From NCBI RefSeq assembly GCF_011008935.1, contig NZ_JAAIVJ010000012.1, forward strand, positions 1-64,000: a stretch of DNA of 64,000 nucleotides, read 5' to 3'. Below the pieces are notes generated by a model. That model saw nothing but the letters and a program-made list of their open reading frames with translations. It had not been told where the DNA came from and ran no database searches. Position 1 is the stretch's first letter; every line of letters starts with the position of its first letter. Below are positions 19,516-28,562 of the stretch, piece by piece. The stretch comes from Tabrizicola oligotrophica. Lineage in GTDB: Bacteria; Pseudomonadota; Alphaproteobacteria; Rhodobacterales; Rhodobacteraceae. A program made the translations under genes and the position numbers.

Positions 19516-20315
19516 CCCTGTTGCGCAAGCCCACCGCGCCCCGTGGCAAGGTGCATGACATCACCCCCGAAACCGCGAACTGGGGCTATGTCGGCTTTGC
19601 GCTGTATCGGCTGGAACCCGGTGACACCGCGTCCGAGGCCACCGGCGACAACGAGGCGATTCTGGTGATCGTCGAGGGCAAGGCGCAGATCACCGCCTCG
19701 GGGCAGGATTGGGGCGTGCTGGGCGAGCGGATGGATGTGTTCGAAAAGACCCCGCCGCATTGCCTTTATGTGCCGAACGACGACACATGGCAGGCCGTCG
19801 CCACCACCCCTTGCACCCTTGCCGTCTGCCGTGCACCGGGCAAGGGCGGCCACAAGGCCCGGCGCCTTGGACCCGAGGGCATCGAGCTGACCCCGCGTGG
19901 GCGCGGCACCAACACCCGCTACGTGAACAACATCGCCATGGAGGCGCGCGAGGTGGCCGACAGCCTGTTGGTGACCGAGGTGTTCACGCCCGCCGGTCAT
20001 TGGTCCAGCTATCCCAGCCATCGCCATGATGAGGATGATTTCCCCAACATGACCTATCTGGAAGAGACCTATTACATGCGCCTGAACCCCGCGCAGGGCT
20101 TCGGCATTCAGCGGATCTATACCGAAGATGGCACGCTTGACGAAACCATGGCCGTGAAGAACCACGACGTGACGCTGGTGCCCAAGGGCCACCACCCCTG
20201 CGGTGCGCCCTATGGCTATGAGATGTATTATCTGAACGTCATGGCGGGACCCTTGCGCAAATGGCGCTTCAAGAACGATCCCGACCACGACTGGATTGCA
20301 AAGCGCGACGCCTGA
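19512..20315 (+). CDS. iolB: 5-deoxy-glucuronate isomerase
   Basis: The 267-residue bicupin has the conserved SSYPSHRHDEDDFPNMTYLEETYY stretch (about residues 168-191) supplying metal-binding histidines and glutamate, and a late KGHHPCGAPYGYEMYYLN segment. It converts 5-deoxy-glucuronate to 5-dehydro-2-deoxy-gluconate for IolC. GGAGG lies seven bases upstream, inside the small membrane-protein gene. The cluster lacks iolA, iolG and a transporter in this window. Confidence 0.95.
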   Translation: MTLLRKPTAPRGKVHDITPETANWGYVGFALYRLEPGDTASEATGDNEAILVIVEGKAQITASGQDWGVLGERMDVFEKTPPHCLYVPNDDTWQAVATTPCTLAVCRAPGKGGHKARRLGPEGIELTPRGRGTNTRYVNNIAMEAREVADSLLVTEVFTPAGHWSSYPSHRHDEDDFPNMTYLEETYYMRLNPAQGFGIQRIYTEDGTLDETMAVKNHDVTLVPKGHHPCGAPYGYEMYYLNVMAGPLRKWRFKNDPDHDWIAKRDA

Positions 20316-20460
20316 CCGAGCTGCGCTTCCTCCGTGTAGCGCCCAAGCCGCACCTCTTCGGCCACCAGCGCCGGAAGGAACACGCCCGCCCGGCCTTCCC
20401 CATGCAGAACCCGAAGGGCTTGGAGACGGGCACAGTGGCTCATGCGCGATCCAAAATTGT

Positions 20461-20515
20461 TTGCGCGCAAGCGAATTGCGCCCCCGCCGCAGACCGTCAA
20501 CTTTCTTGCGCGCAG
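20461..20515 (+). promoter_or_regulatory. Paired TTGCGCGCA elements upstream of the MarR gene
   Basis: TTGCGCGCAA (20461-20470) is a perfect 10-bp palindrome and TTGCGCGCAG (20506-20515) repeats it 45 bases downstream, with the MarR start at 20541. Two half-conserved palindromes before a MarR-type gene suggest autoregulatory operators. Nothing else is evident in the 225-base gap after iolB. Confidence 0.4.
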
Positions 20516-20540
20516 GGCGGCATGGGTCTATCCCCTGCTT

Positions 20541-20960
20541 ATGGCAAAGCCGCCCCGATATGTTCTGGATGACCAGATCGGTTATGTGCTGCGACGGGCC
20601 TCCCAGCGGCATCTTGCAATTTTTTCCGACGCCCTTCCCGAAGTGACCACGACCCAGTTTGCGGTTCTGGCAAGGCTCGCGGAGAAGGGGCCCCTGTCAC
20701 AAAACCACCTTGGCCGCGAAACCGCGATGGATGCGGCAACCATCAAGGGCGTGGTGGATCGGCTGGTGCGCCAGGGCCTGCTGGAGACCACCCCCGACCC
20801 CGAGGATCGCCGCCGCCTGATCGTCGGCCTTTCGCCTGCCGGTCAGGCGCTGCACGAACGGCGCATTGCAACCGCGCTGGCGATTTCGGCCAAGACGCTG
20901 GAGCCGCTTTCCGCTACCGAGCAGGCTCAGCTGATAGCGCTTTTGGCGCGGCTGGCCTGA
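20541..20960 (+). CDS. MarR-family transcriptional regulator
   Basis: The 139-residue protein is a typical MarR dimer: helix-rich N terminus, winged helix around GPLSQNHLGRETAMDAATIKGVVDRL, wing with DPEDRRRLIVGLSPAGQ, and a C-terminal helix. I chose the ATG at 20541 (MAKPPRYVLDDQIGY) because family members start there; the frame is open for 33 more codons upstream through the candidate operators. Its target is unknown. Its 3' end overlaps the convergent TetR gene by 34 bases. Confidence 0.82.
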   Translation: MAKPPRYVLDDQIGYVLRRASQRHLAIFSDALPEVTTTQFAVLARLAEKGPLSQNHLGRETAMDAATIKGVVDRLVRQGLLETTPDPEDRRRLIVGLSPAGQALHERRIATALAISAKTLEPLSATEQAQLIALLARLA

Positions 20961-21577
20961 ATGTGACGGGCGCGAAAGGCATCGACCTCGGCAGGCGTCG
21001 GGGCTTTGCCGGTAAAGGTCAGGGCATAGGGCGGGATACGCTCCAGCCGCGGCAACAGCGGCTCAGACATCCGCATCGAGATATAGCCGATCTGCGTCAG
21101 ATAGATGGTGTGGGCGCGAATGTCGGCCTCGGGTTCGGGGTAGCCGTGGCGCAGAAACATCGCCTTGATCGCCACGATTCGCGCTGCATCTGCCTCGGCC
21201 AAGGTCTTGCCCAGCGCCGCATCGGTCAGAGCCCAGGTGCGGATTGCAAATTCAAGTCGGCTGTCGAACAGCTCGGGCGTGACCCAGCAGTCGCACAGGT
21301 TCAGCACCGCCTCGGTGATGGTCTGCGCCGGCTTCTCGGTCTGTGCCACCAGCCTGGCGGTGTTCCGGCTTTGCCAGCGGGCGACCAGCCCGTCAAGCAG
21401 CGCCTCGCGATCGGCGAAATGCCAATAGAAACTGGTGCGTGACAGGCCAAGCCGTTCCGCCAGCGGCATGACCTTGACCGCCTCGACCCCGCCTTCGACC
21501 AGCAGGTGATAAGCGGCATCCAGCCACAGATCGGCCGAGCCGCGCCAGCCGCGTTCATTGGGAGCAGGCGTGTTCAT
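20927..21577 (-). CDS. TetR-family repressor
   Basis: The 216-residue protein has an N-terminal TetR helix-turn-helix (VKVMPLAERLGLSRTSFYWHFADREALL, about residues 33-60) and a variable ligand-binding C-terminal domain. The long open frame continues upstream antisense to the flavoprotein gene and is not coding; the ATG at 21577 gives the family-standard length. It is divergent from the flavoprotein gene, with a long inverted repeat at 21635-21662 between them, so it most likely represses that gene and itself. Confidence 0.85.
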   Translation of the reverse strand: MNTPAPNERGWRGSADLWLDAAYHLLVEGGVEAVKVMPLAERLGLSRTSFYWHFADREALLDGLVARWQSRNTARLVAQTEKPAQTITEAVLNLCDCWVTPELFDSRLEFAIRTWALTDAALGKTLAEADAARIVAIKAMFLRHGYPEPEADIRAHTIYLTQIGYISMRMSEPLLPRLERIPPYALTFTGKAPTPAEVDAFRARHIQASRAKSAIS

Positions 21578-21634
21578 GACCCGGAAACTAGGCAATTCGA
21601 CCCGGCGCTGCAAGTCGCCCGGTCCGCCGCCTGA

Positions 21635-21668
21635 CAAAACTCGACACCAGTGTCGATTTTTGTTGACT
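21635..21668 (+). promoter_or_regulatory. 28-bp inverted-repeat operator next to the flavoprotein promoter
   Basis: Arms CAAAACTCGACAC (21635-21647) and GTGTCGATTTTTG (21650-21662) are complementary at 12 of 13 positions around a 2-base centre. TTGACT (21663-21668), a good -35 box for the flavoprotein gene, abuts the right arm; a weak -10 (TAGTCT, 21685-21690) follows. Size and symmetry fit a TetR-family operator placed to block both divergent promoters. Confidence 0.65.
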
Positions 21669-21715
21669 TGCGCCGCGCGGACAATAGTCTGGCGGCAATT
21701 CACGGGAGGACAGCC

Positions 21716-23749
21716 ATGTCGAACGATCCGCTTCTGCAGCCCTATCAGCTGAAACACCTGACGCTGCGCAACCGCATCATGACCACCAGCCATGAACCTG
21801 CCTATGGCGAGGATGGCATGCCGAAGGACCGCTACCGGCTTTACCATCTGGAACGCGCCAAGGCCGGTGTCGCCATGGTGATGACGGCCGGCTCCGCCTC
21901 GGTCAGCCGTGACAGCCCGCCGGTGTTCTCGAACCTCCTGGTCTGGAAGGACGAGGTCGTTCCGTGGATGAAGCGCCTTGCCGACGACTGTCACGACGCC
22001 GGCGCGGCCGTGATGATCCAGCTGTCCCACCTTGGCCGCCGCACCCGCTGGGACAAGGGCGACTGGCTGCCGGTCGTGGCCGCCGGACCGGAACGCGAAC
22101 CGTCGCACCGTGCCTTCCCGAAGAAGGCCGAGCAATGGGATCTTGACCGCATCATCGAGGACTACGCCGATGCGGCCGAACGGATGAAGGCCGCGGGTCT
22201 TGATGGTGTCGAGTTCCTCGCCCATGGCCACCTGCTCGACCAGTTCATCTCGCCGCTGACCAACCGGATGGACGCCCCCTATGGCGGCAATCTGGAGAAC
22301 CGCGCCCGACTGCTGCTGGAGGTTGTCGCCGCCTGCCGCAAGCGCGTGGGAGACCAGTTCATTCTCGGAGTCCGCTTTGGCGGCGAAGAGGCGCAGGCAG
22401 GCGGCACGACGGTCGAGGAAGGTGTCGCGCTGGGCAAGATGCTGCGCGATTCCGGCATGGTCGATTTCATGAACATCAACCGTGGCCGCATCCACACCGA
22501 CCCGGCAATGACCGACATGATCCCGATTCAGGGCATGAAATCGGCGCCGCACCTTGACTTGGCGGGCCGCCTGAAGGCCGAGGTCGGCCTGCCCACCTTC
22601 CACGCCGCCCGCATCCCCGATGTGGCAACCGCGCGCTATGCCGTGGCCTCGGGCCAGCTGGACATGGTCGGCATGACGCGGGCGCATATGGCCGATCCGC
22701 ATATCGTGCAGAAGATCATCGAGAAGCGCGAAGAGGACATCCGGCCCTGTGTCGGCGCAACCTATTGCCTTGACAGGATTTATCAGGGCGGCATGGCGCT
22801 TTGCATCCACAACCCGGCGACCGGTCGGGAAAGCACCATGCCCCATACCATCACCCCGGCCAAAGCGCTGAAGAAGGTCGTGGTCATCGGCGCCGGTCCT
22901 GCGGGTCTGGAAGCCGCCCGTGTCGCCGCCGAGCGGGGCCATCAGGTCGTGGTGTTCGAAGCCGCGGACCAGCCCGGCGGGCAGGTGCGCCTGACCTCGC
23001 TGACCAAGCGGCGGTCGGAAATGATCGGAATCATCGACTGGCGCATGGCGCAATGTGCGGCGCGCGATGTCGAGTTCCGCTTCAACACCTTTGCCGAGGC
23101 GACCGATGTTCTGGCGGAAAAGCCCGATGTCGTCATCATCGCCACCGGCGGCCTGCCGCAGAAGGACATCCTGGCCTTCGGCAACGACCTGACCGTCAAT
23201 GCCTGGGATATCCTGGCGGGCGACGTGAAGCCGGGCCAGAACGTGCTTTTGTTCGACGACGCGGGCGACCATTCGGCCCTGCAGGCCGCGCAACTGCTGG
23301 CCGAAGCCGGATCGACGGTTGAGGTGATGACCCCCGACCGCAGCTTTGCGCCGGAAGTCATGGCGATGAACCTTGTGCCCTACATGCGCGCCATGCAGGA
23401 CAAGAAGGTGACTTTCACCGTGACCTATCGCCTGACAGGCGTGAAGAAATCGGGCAACCGTCTGACCGCTGTGATCGATTCCGATTACATGGATCTTGGC
23501 CAGGAACGCGACTTCGACCAGATCATCGTCAACCACGGCACGGCGCCTTTGGACGACATCTACTTTGATCTGAAACCGCAGTCAGAGAACCTTGGCGCGG
23601 TCGACTATGACGCGCTGATTGCGGGCCAGCCGCAGACGATGAACGGCGGGCCGGCGGGCTTCAAGCTGTTCCGTATCGGCGACGCCGTCGAAAGCCGCAA
23701 CACCCATGCGGCCATTTATGACGCGCTGCGCCTGATGAAGGACATCTGA
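21716..23749 (+). CDS. Old-yellow-enzyme/TMADH-type flavoprotein, N-methylproline-demethylase-like
   Basis: The 677-residue protein has an N-terminal FMN TIM barrel (NRIMTTSHEPAYGEDG at about 20; catalytic region GHLLDQFISPLTNRM), an Fe-S segment, and a C-terminal FAD/NAD(P) module (VVVIGAGPAGLEAARVAAERG, about 385). This is the layout of trimethylamine dehydrogenase and of demethylases acting on N-methylated amines such as N-methylproline. In the Fe-S segment the usual CxxCxxC reads CVGATYC, so one cysteine ligand is Ala. The TetR operator lies just upstream and a PotABCD-like importer is encoded next door, fitting catabolism of an imported methylated amine. Confidence 0.8.
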   Translation: MSNDPLLQPYQLKHLTLRNRIMTTSHEPAYGEDGMPKDRYRLYHLERAKAGVAMVMTAGSASVSRDSPPVFSNLLVWKDEVVPWMKRLADDCHDAGAAVMIQLSHLGRRTRWDKGDWLPVVAAGPEREPSHRAFPKKAEQWDLDRIIEDYADAAERMKAAGLDGVEFLAHGHLLDQFISPLTNRMDAPYGGNLENRARLLLEVVAACRKRVGDQFILGVRFGGEEAQAGGTTVEEGVALGKMLRDSGMVDFMNINRGRIHTDPAMTDMIPIQGMKSAPHLDLAGRLKAEVGLPTFHAARIPDVATARYAVASGQLDMVGMTRAHMADPHIVQKIIEKREEDIRPCVGATYCLDRIYQGGMALCIHNPATGRESTMPHTITPAKALKKVVVIGAGPAGLEAARVAAERGHQVVVFEAADQPGGQVRLTSLTKRRSEMIGIIDWRMAQCAARDVEFRFNTFAEATDVLAEKPDVVIIATGGLPQKDILAFGNDLTVNAWDILAGDVKPGQNVLLFDDAGDHSALQAAQLLAEAGSTVEVMTPDRSFAPEVMAMNLVPYMRAMQDKKVTFTVTYRLTGVKKSGNRLTAVIDSDYMDLGQERDFDQIIVNHGTAPLDDIYFDLKPQSENLGAVDYDALIAGQPQTMNGGPAGFKLFRIGDAVESRNTHAAIYDALRLMKDI

Positions 23750-23772
23750 GTCCCCTTCTCTGAAGCCAACCG

Positions 23773-23801
23773 CTGCGCGCCCTGTCCAACGGGGCGCGCA
23801 G
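23773..23801. terminator. Bidirectional hairpin terminator between convergent genes
   Basis: CTGCGCGCCC (23773-23782) and GGGCGCGCAG (23792-23801) form a perfect 10-bp GC stem with a 9-base loop in the 67-base gap between the convergent flavoprotein and SDR genes. U-tracts are weak on both strands. Confidence 0.6.
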
Positions 23802-23816
23802 ATGCATTTCCGGGCT

Positions 23817-24578
23817 CTACAGGCTTTCTGCCCCGTCGATCACCAACGCATGGCCAGTCATGAACGAGGATTGATCCGAGGCCAGATAGACGATGCTTTG
23901 CGCAATCTCCTCGACCGTGCCAAAGCGCTGCATCGGAATTGCGGTCGCGACATAGGCCTCCAGCCCCGCCCGGCCCGACATCTGCTGTTCGAAACCATGG
24001 TTGAACGGGGTATCTACAAATCCGGGGCATAGCGCGTTGCAGCGCACGCCGAACCGCGCGTAATCCACTGCGATCTGCTTGGCCATGGCGACGACGGCGT
24101 GCTTGGTGGTGCAATAGGCGATCATCCCGCGGTCATATTGCACACCGGAATTCGAGGCCGTCAGGATGATCGACCCGCTGCCCTGCGGCCGCATCACCGC
24201 CATCGCCGCCTGCGCCGCCACGAAATGCGACCGCACGTTCAGCGCCCATGAGGCATCCATCTGCTCTGCCGTCACCTGTTCCAGCGTGCCCGGAACCTGA
24301 AGGCCCGCATGTGAATGCAGCACATCCAACCGGCCATGCCGCTGCGCCACAGCGGCCAACGCGTCGCGCACCGCGGCGTCATCGGTCACGTCAAGCCCGA
24401 TGGCCGTGGCCTGCCGGCCCGCGGCAAGGATCTCGTCGGCAACCGCGGCGGCGGCGCGTCCATCCAGATCGCTGACGACGACATGCGCGCCCTCGGCCGC
24501 CATGGCCAAGGCCCCGGCGCGACCAATGCCCGACCCGGCTCCTGTCACAAAGGCCACCCGGTTTGCGAGATGCATCAC
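23817..24578 (-). CDS. Short-chain dehydrogenase/reductase
   Basis: The 253-residue protein is a classical SDR: cofactor motif TGAGSGIGRAGAL near residue 12, an NVRSHF stretch, catalytic Ser in LTASNSGV and YxxxK in YCTTKHAVV, and a C-terminal DGAESL. It is the last gene of the ABC importer operon (10-base gap to the permease), so it probably oxidises the imported substrate or a product of it. The specific alcohol or ketone cannot be told from sequence. Confidence 0.85.
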   Translation of the reverse strand: MMHLANRVAFVTGAGSGIGRAGALAMAAEGAHVVVSDLDGRAAAAVADEILAAGRQATAIGLDVTDDAAVRDALAAVAQRHGRLDVLHSHAGLQVPGTLEQVTAEQMDASWALNVRSHFVAAQAAMAVMRPQGSGSIILTASNSGVQYDRGMIAYCTTKHAVVAMAKQIAVDYARFGVRCNALCPGFVDTPFNHGFEQQMSGRAGLEAYVATAIPMQRFGTVEEIAQSIVYLASDQSSFMTGHALVIDGAESL

Positions 24579-24587
24579 TGGCTCCGT

Positions 24588-25400
24588 TCAGGCTTTGCGG
24601 TCGCGTCGCAGGACCAACTGCGCGGTGATGAGCAGGATCAGCGATACCGCCAGAACCATGCTGCCGATGGCATTGATTTCCGGCGTGACCCCGCGGCGGA
24701 TCGACGAGAACACATAGATCGGCAGCGTGGTCTGCGACCCGGCGACAAAGAAGGCGATGATGAAATCGTCAAAGCTGAAGGTGAAGGCCAGCAGGAAACC
24801 CGCCAGGATGCCGGGAAAGATTTGCGGCAAGGTGACTTGGCGGAAGGTTCCCCAGGGCGTTGCACCAAGGTCGGCAGAGGCCTCGATCAGGCTGCGGTCC
24901 ATGCCGGCAATGCGGGCGCGCACGATGATGATGACCAGCGCCATCGAAAACAGCCCATGCGCCGCGATCAGCGAGCCATATCCCAGAGACAGCTGCGGAG
25001 CGGCGTCAGCCACTGGCCACAGCGCCGCCAGCGTCGGGTTCAGCCAGTCGAACACTGTCACCAGCGCGATCAGCGTGGCAATGCCGATCACGATTCCCGG
25101 CACCATCACCGCGACATAGATCAGCGCATCGAAGGCCACCCGCAGCCGCCCCTTCACCGATTGCAACGCCAGCGCCGCCATGGTTCCAAAGACGGTCGCC
25201 AGCAGCGCCGAGACGGCGGCCACGATCAGGCTGGTCTGGAAGGCTTCGGTGACAAAGGGATTTCCCAGCGCCTTGCCATACCATTGCAGCGAAAAGCCGG
25301 TGAACTGGCTGGCGTGCTTTCCCGCGTTGAACGAAAACAGCGCGATGATCCCGATCGGGATGTAAAGGAACAGATAGACGGCCAGTGCATAGATCCGCAT
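24588..25400 (-). CDS. PotC-type ABC transporter permease
   Basis: The 270-residue protein has about six membrane helices and the EAA-type loop EASADLGATPWGTFRQVTLPQI that contacts the ATPase. It is the second permease of a spermidine/putrescine-family importer; the PotC-like start (one helix immediately after a short N terminus) fits. It lies seven bases after the PotB-like gene. Confidence 0.9.
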   Translation of the reverse strand: MRIYALAVYLFLYIPIGIIALFSFNAGKHASQFTGFSLQWYGKALGNPFVTEAFQTSLIVAAVSALLATVFGTMAALALQSVKGRLRVAFDALIYVAVMVPGIVIGIATLIALVTVFDWLNPTLAALWPVADAAPQLSLGYGSLIAAHGLFSMALVIIIVRARIAGMDRSLIEASADLGATPWGTFRQVTLPQIFPGILAGFLLAFTFSFDDFIIAFFVAGSQTTLPIYVFSSIRRGVTPEINAIGSMVLAVSLILLITAQLVLRRDRKA

Positions 25401-25407
25401 CGCGCCC

Positions 25408-26262
25408 TCACATCAATGACACGTCATCACGGCCACCGGCCCAGCGCCGGGTCGCCCGCATATAGGCGGTGACGGTGACCAGCATCACCAGCACAAGGGC
25501 GACCGCTACTGCCGATCCGAAAGCCCAGTTGCGCGATTGCAGGAACAGGTCGACCAGCGCATTGCCGACAAAGAACACCTTGCCGCCGCCCAGCATCGCC
25601 GGGATCAGGAATTCCCCCATCAGCAGGATGAACACCAGCATGCAGCCGGTTGCCACGCCTGCCATCGACAGCGGCAAGGTCACGTTCAGAAAAGTCCGCG
25701 CCGGCGGGCAGCCCAGATCGCTGGAGGCTTCAAGCAGGCGTTTGTCCAACCTTTCAAGGCTGACATAGATCGGGAACACCATCAGCGGCAGGTAGCCATA
25801 GACGATGCCCACCAGCACCGCGAAGGGCGTGTTGATCAGCCGCGGATTGCCAAGGCCCAGACTGTCCAGCAGCGCCGGCAGACCCTGCCCGCCCAAAAGG
25901 AAGATCCACGCATAGCTGCGGATCAGGATCGAGGTCCAGAACGGCACGATCACCAGGATCAGGAGCAGGGTTTTCCATCTGTCACCCGCCCGGATCGCCA
26001 GGAAATAGGCAAGCGGATAGGCGATCAGCAGGCAGGCGAGGGTTCCGACCGGCGCAAGCACCAGCGTATTCTTGAACGCCGCCCAGCGCGTGCCGAGGTT
26101 GAGGAAGTTGTCAAAGGTGAAAGCGGGAACATAGCCGCCGGCCGGCCCCCGCTCGCCAAAGGAAAAGACGAAGACGACCACGAGCGGCAGCACCAGCATG
26201 CAAAGGAACCATGCCCCTGCAGGAAGCAGAAATAGCGCTGTCCGGTATCGTGGCCGCATCAT
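25408..26262 (-). CDS. PotB-type ABC transporter permease
   Basis: The 284-residue inner-membrane protein carries six predicted helices and the EASSDLGCPPARTFLNVTLPLS coupling loop. Together with the following PotC-like permease it would form the heterodimeric channel of an importer for polyamines, betaines or related cations. It starts seven bases after the binding-protein stop. Confidence 0.9.
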   Translation of the reverse strand: MMRPRYRTALFLLPAGAWFLCMLVLPLVVVFVFSFGERGPAGGYVPAFTFDNFLNLGTRWAAFKNTLVLAPVGTLACLLIAYPLAYFLAIRAGDRWKTLLLILVIVPFWTSILIRSYAWIFLLGGQGLPALLDSLGLGNPRLINTPFAVLVGIVYGYLPLMVFPIYVSLERLDKRLLEASSDLGCPPARTFLNVTLPLSMAGVATGCMLVFILLMGEFLIPAMLGGGKVFFVGNALVDLFLQSRNWAFGSAVAVALVLVMLVTVTAYMRATRRWAGGRDDVSLM

Positions 26263-26269
26263 CGCCCCC

Positions 26270-27427
26270 TTACGCCGACTTGAAGCGCGCCATCAGCTCC
26301 GCGCGGCCCGGGTCGGTCAACGTCACCGCCGCGCCAAATTCCAGCGGGCTGAGCAGGTCGGCCGCCGGATACATGATCGGGTCGTTCAGGATTTCCGGCG
26401 GCAAAAGCGCATCGACGCGCTTGTCGGCCACCGGGTAGCCATGGAACAGCACTTCCTTCACATTCACCGCCGGATCCAGCAGGTAGTTGATCAGCGCATA
26501 GGCCGCGTCCAGATGCGGTGCGCCTTTCGGAATGGCCAGAAAGTCCGACCACAGCTCGCCCCCTTCGCTGCCCAGAACATATTCGATCTCGGGGATGTCG
26601 CGGTGCAACTGCTTGCCGTCGCCTGTCCAGCACATCGTCATCCAGGCATCGCCCGACCGCATCGAGGGCTGGTAATCGGAATTGATGGCAAAGAGGTGCG
26701 GCTTGACCTCGAGAAGCAGCTTTTCGGCATCGGCCAGTTCCTTCGGGTCAATCGAATTGAAGGAATAGCCGAAGTATTTCAGCGCATTGCCAATGGTGGT
26801 GAGCTGATAGTCATGTACCATGGTGCGGCCCGAGAATTCGGCCCTGGTGATGTCCCAGAACTCTTTCCACGAGGTTAGCTTCTTGCCGCCGGTCTGCGCC
26901 GTGTTCACCGCATAGCCGGTGGTGCCCCAGTTGCGCGACACGGCATAGACCACGCCGTCCACAGTTCCCGGCTCGGCAAAGCGCGGGTCGAAGGAGGCAA
27001 GATCGTAGTTCGGGATCCGCGACAGATCCAGCGCCTCGATCAGGTCTTCCGCGACATAGGTGCTGATGGTGTAGTTCGTCGGCACGAACACATCCCAGCC
27101 CGAGCCCCCCGCCTGCAGCTTGGCCAGCATTTCCTCGTTCGAACCAAAGACGCTCAGGTCCACCGCGGCACCTGTCGCCGTCTGGAAGGCCTCGAAGTTG
27201 GCCGGGTCGTGGTAGTTCGGCCAGCTTGCCAGTACCACCCTGTCACCGATGTCCGCTTGCGCCCAGGCCGCGCCGCGCAGGCCCGGCACTGCCGAACCCA
27301 GAACAGTGGTCGCCAGTCCAAGCCCCGTCACACCCAGAAAATGCCGGCGCGTGACCGAGCCTTTCCTGTAGCGCATCAGTTCTGCGATAAACATTTCCCG
27401 CGAGATTGTGTCATTCCGGTCTGTCAT
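26270..27427 (-). CDS. PotD-type substrate-binding protein with Tat-like signal
   Basis: The 385-residue periplasmic protein begins with a long N region followed by a twin-arginine motif (VTRRHFLGVTG) and an AWA cleavage site, suggesting folded export. The mature part is a spermidine/putrescine-binding fold. GGGAG seven bases before the ATG at 27427 supports this start over the ATG at 27433 or further upstream. The ligand is uncertain: the neighbouring demethylase-like flavoprotein suggests an N-methylated amino acid or betaine rather than a polyamine. Confidence 0.86.
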   Translation of the reverse strand: MTDRNDTISREMFIAELMRYRKGSVTRRHFLGVTGLGLATTVLGSAVPGLRGAAWAQADIGDRVVLASWPNYHDPANFEAFQTATGAAVDLSVFGSNEEMLAKLQAGGSGWDVFVPTNYTISTYVAEDLIEALDLSRIPNYDLASFDPRFAEPGTVDGVVYAVSRNWGTTGYAVNTAQTGGKKLTSWKEFWDITRAEFSGRTMVHDYQLTTIGNALKYFGYSFNSIDPKELADAEKLLLEVKPHLFAINSDYQPSMRSGDAWMTMCWTGDGKQLHRDIPEIEYVLGSEGGELWSDFLAIPKGAPHLDAAYALINYLLDPAVNVKEVLFHGYPVADKRVDALLPPEILNDPIMYPAADLLSPLEFGAAVTLTDPGRAELMARFKSA

Positions 27428-27455
27428 GGTCATTCTCCCAGTTGTCTTGTTGTTG

Positions 27456-28556
27456 TCAGTCATCGGCAAGGATCAGCGCCGCGCCGTCTTGCCACCCCGC
27501 AAAGGCCTTGTCGCCCGGCTCAAACCCGCCCTCGGTGGATTCGGCCTGCCGCGACACCAGCACCTGAAACGCGCCCAGATCGGCGTTCTTCACCAGATAT
27601 TCGGTATGCTCCCCTAGAAAGATCCGGGTCTCGACCTGCACTGGCAGGCTGATGCCCTCACCCGGTTGCCGAGTCAGGCTGATCTGTTCGGGCCGCAAGC
27701 TGGCCCAGGCCGCCTGCCCGGCGATCAGGCTTTGCGTCGGGCGTCCGGCCAGACGGTGGCCCGTCGCGGTCAGACTGCCGCCGCCGGCATCGACCGTGCC
27801 CGCGAAAAAGTTCGATTTCCCAACAAAATCCGCCACATAGCGGTTCTTTGGCCGGTCATAGAGATCGCGCGGACTGCCGATCTGCACGATCTTGCCACCG
27901 CGCATGATGCAGATGCGGTCGCTCATCGACAGCGCCTCTTCCTGATCATGCGTCACCAAGACGAACGTGATGCCAAGGCTGCGCTGCAAGGACTGCAATT
28001 CGATCTGCATGTCCCGGCGCAGCTTCTTGTCCAGGGCCGCCATCGGCTCGTCCAGAAGCAGAAGCTTCGGCTGATTGATGATTGCCCGCGCCAAGGCCAC
28101 CCGCTGTTGCTGTCCGCCCGACATTTCCCAGATCCGGCGCGGCCCGAAACCCTGCAGGCGGACCGTCTCCAGCGCCTTGTCGACCGCCTTGGCGATGTCG
28201 GCCGTCGATGGGCGGGGCCGCTGTTGGCGCAGGCCGTAGCCGATGTTTTCGGCCACTGTCAGGTGCGGAAACAGCGCGTAATGCTGGAACACCATGTTCA
28301 CCGGACGGCGATAGGCGGGCAGGTCATTGACCACCTGCCCATCCAGCAAGACCTGCCCGGAACTCGGCGGCTCGAACCCTGCCAGCATCCGCAGCGCCGT
28401 GGTCTTGCCGCAACCGGACGGGCCAAGAAACGACAGGAACTCTCCGCGTTCGATCGACAGGTTCAGATCATCGGCCGCCAGAACCGCGCCGAACCGCTTC
28501 GAGGCGGAGCGCAGTTCGGCGATCGGGGCGTCAGTCAGGGTCGGGTTGCTTTTCAT
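27456..28556 (-). CDS. PotA-type ABC transporter ATP-binding protein
   Basis: The 366-residue protein has Walker A GPSGCGKTTALRML (about residue 42), the signature MSGGQQQRVALARA, Walker B LLLLDEPMAALD and a C-terminal TOBE domain. It is the first gene of the minus-strand operon ATPase - binding protein - permease - permease - SDR. It shares a 99-base divergent control region with the LuxR gene. Confidence 0.92.
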   Translation of the reverse strand: MKSNPTLTDAPIAELRSASKRFGAVLAADDLNLSIERGEFLSFLGPSGCGKTTALRMLAGFEPPSSGQVLLDGQVVNDLPAYRRPVNMVFQHYALFPHLTVAENIGYGLRQQRPRPSTADIAKAVDKALETVRLQGFGPRRIWEMSGGQQQRVALARAIINQPKLLLLDEPMAALDKKLRRDMQIELQSLQRSLGITFVLVTHDQEEALSMSDRICIMRGGKIVQIGSPRDLYDRPKNRYVADFVGKSNFFAGTVDAGGGSLTATGHRLAGRPTQSLIAGQAAWASLRPEQISLTRQPGEGISLPVQVETRIFLGEHTEYLVKNADLGAFQVLVSRQAESTEGGFEPGDKAFAGWQDGAALILADD

Positions 28557-28562
28557 CCGTCA

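Noticed and set aside
20228-20500. Possible small minus-strand gene (start at 20443 gives a helix-rich peptide) between iolB and marR
   Set aside because: Its 3' part runs antisense inside iolB, there is no SD, and I recognise no family.
21578-23536. Upstream extension of the TetR frame for over 600 codons
   Set aside because: It is antisense to the flavoprotein gene and only reflects high third-position GC; the TetR domain starts at 21577.
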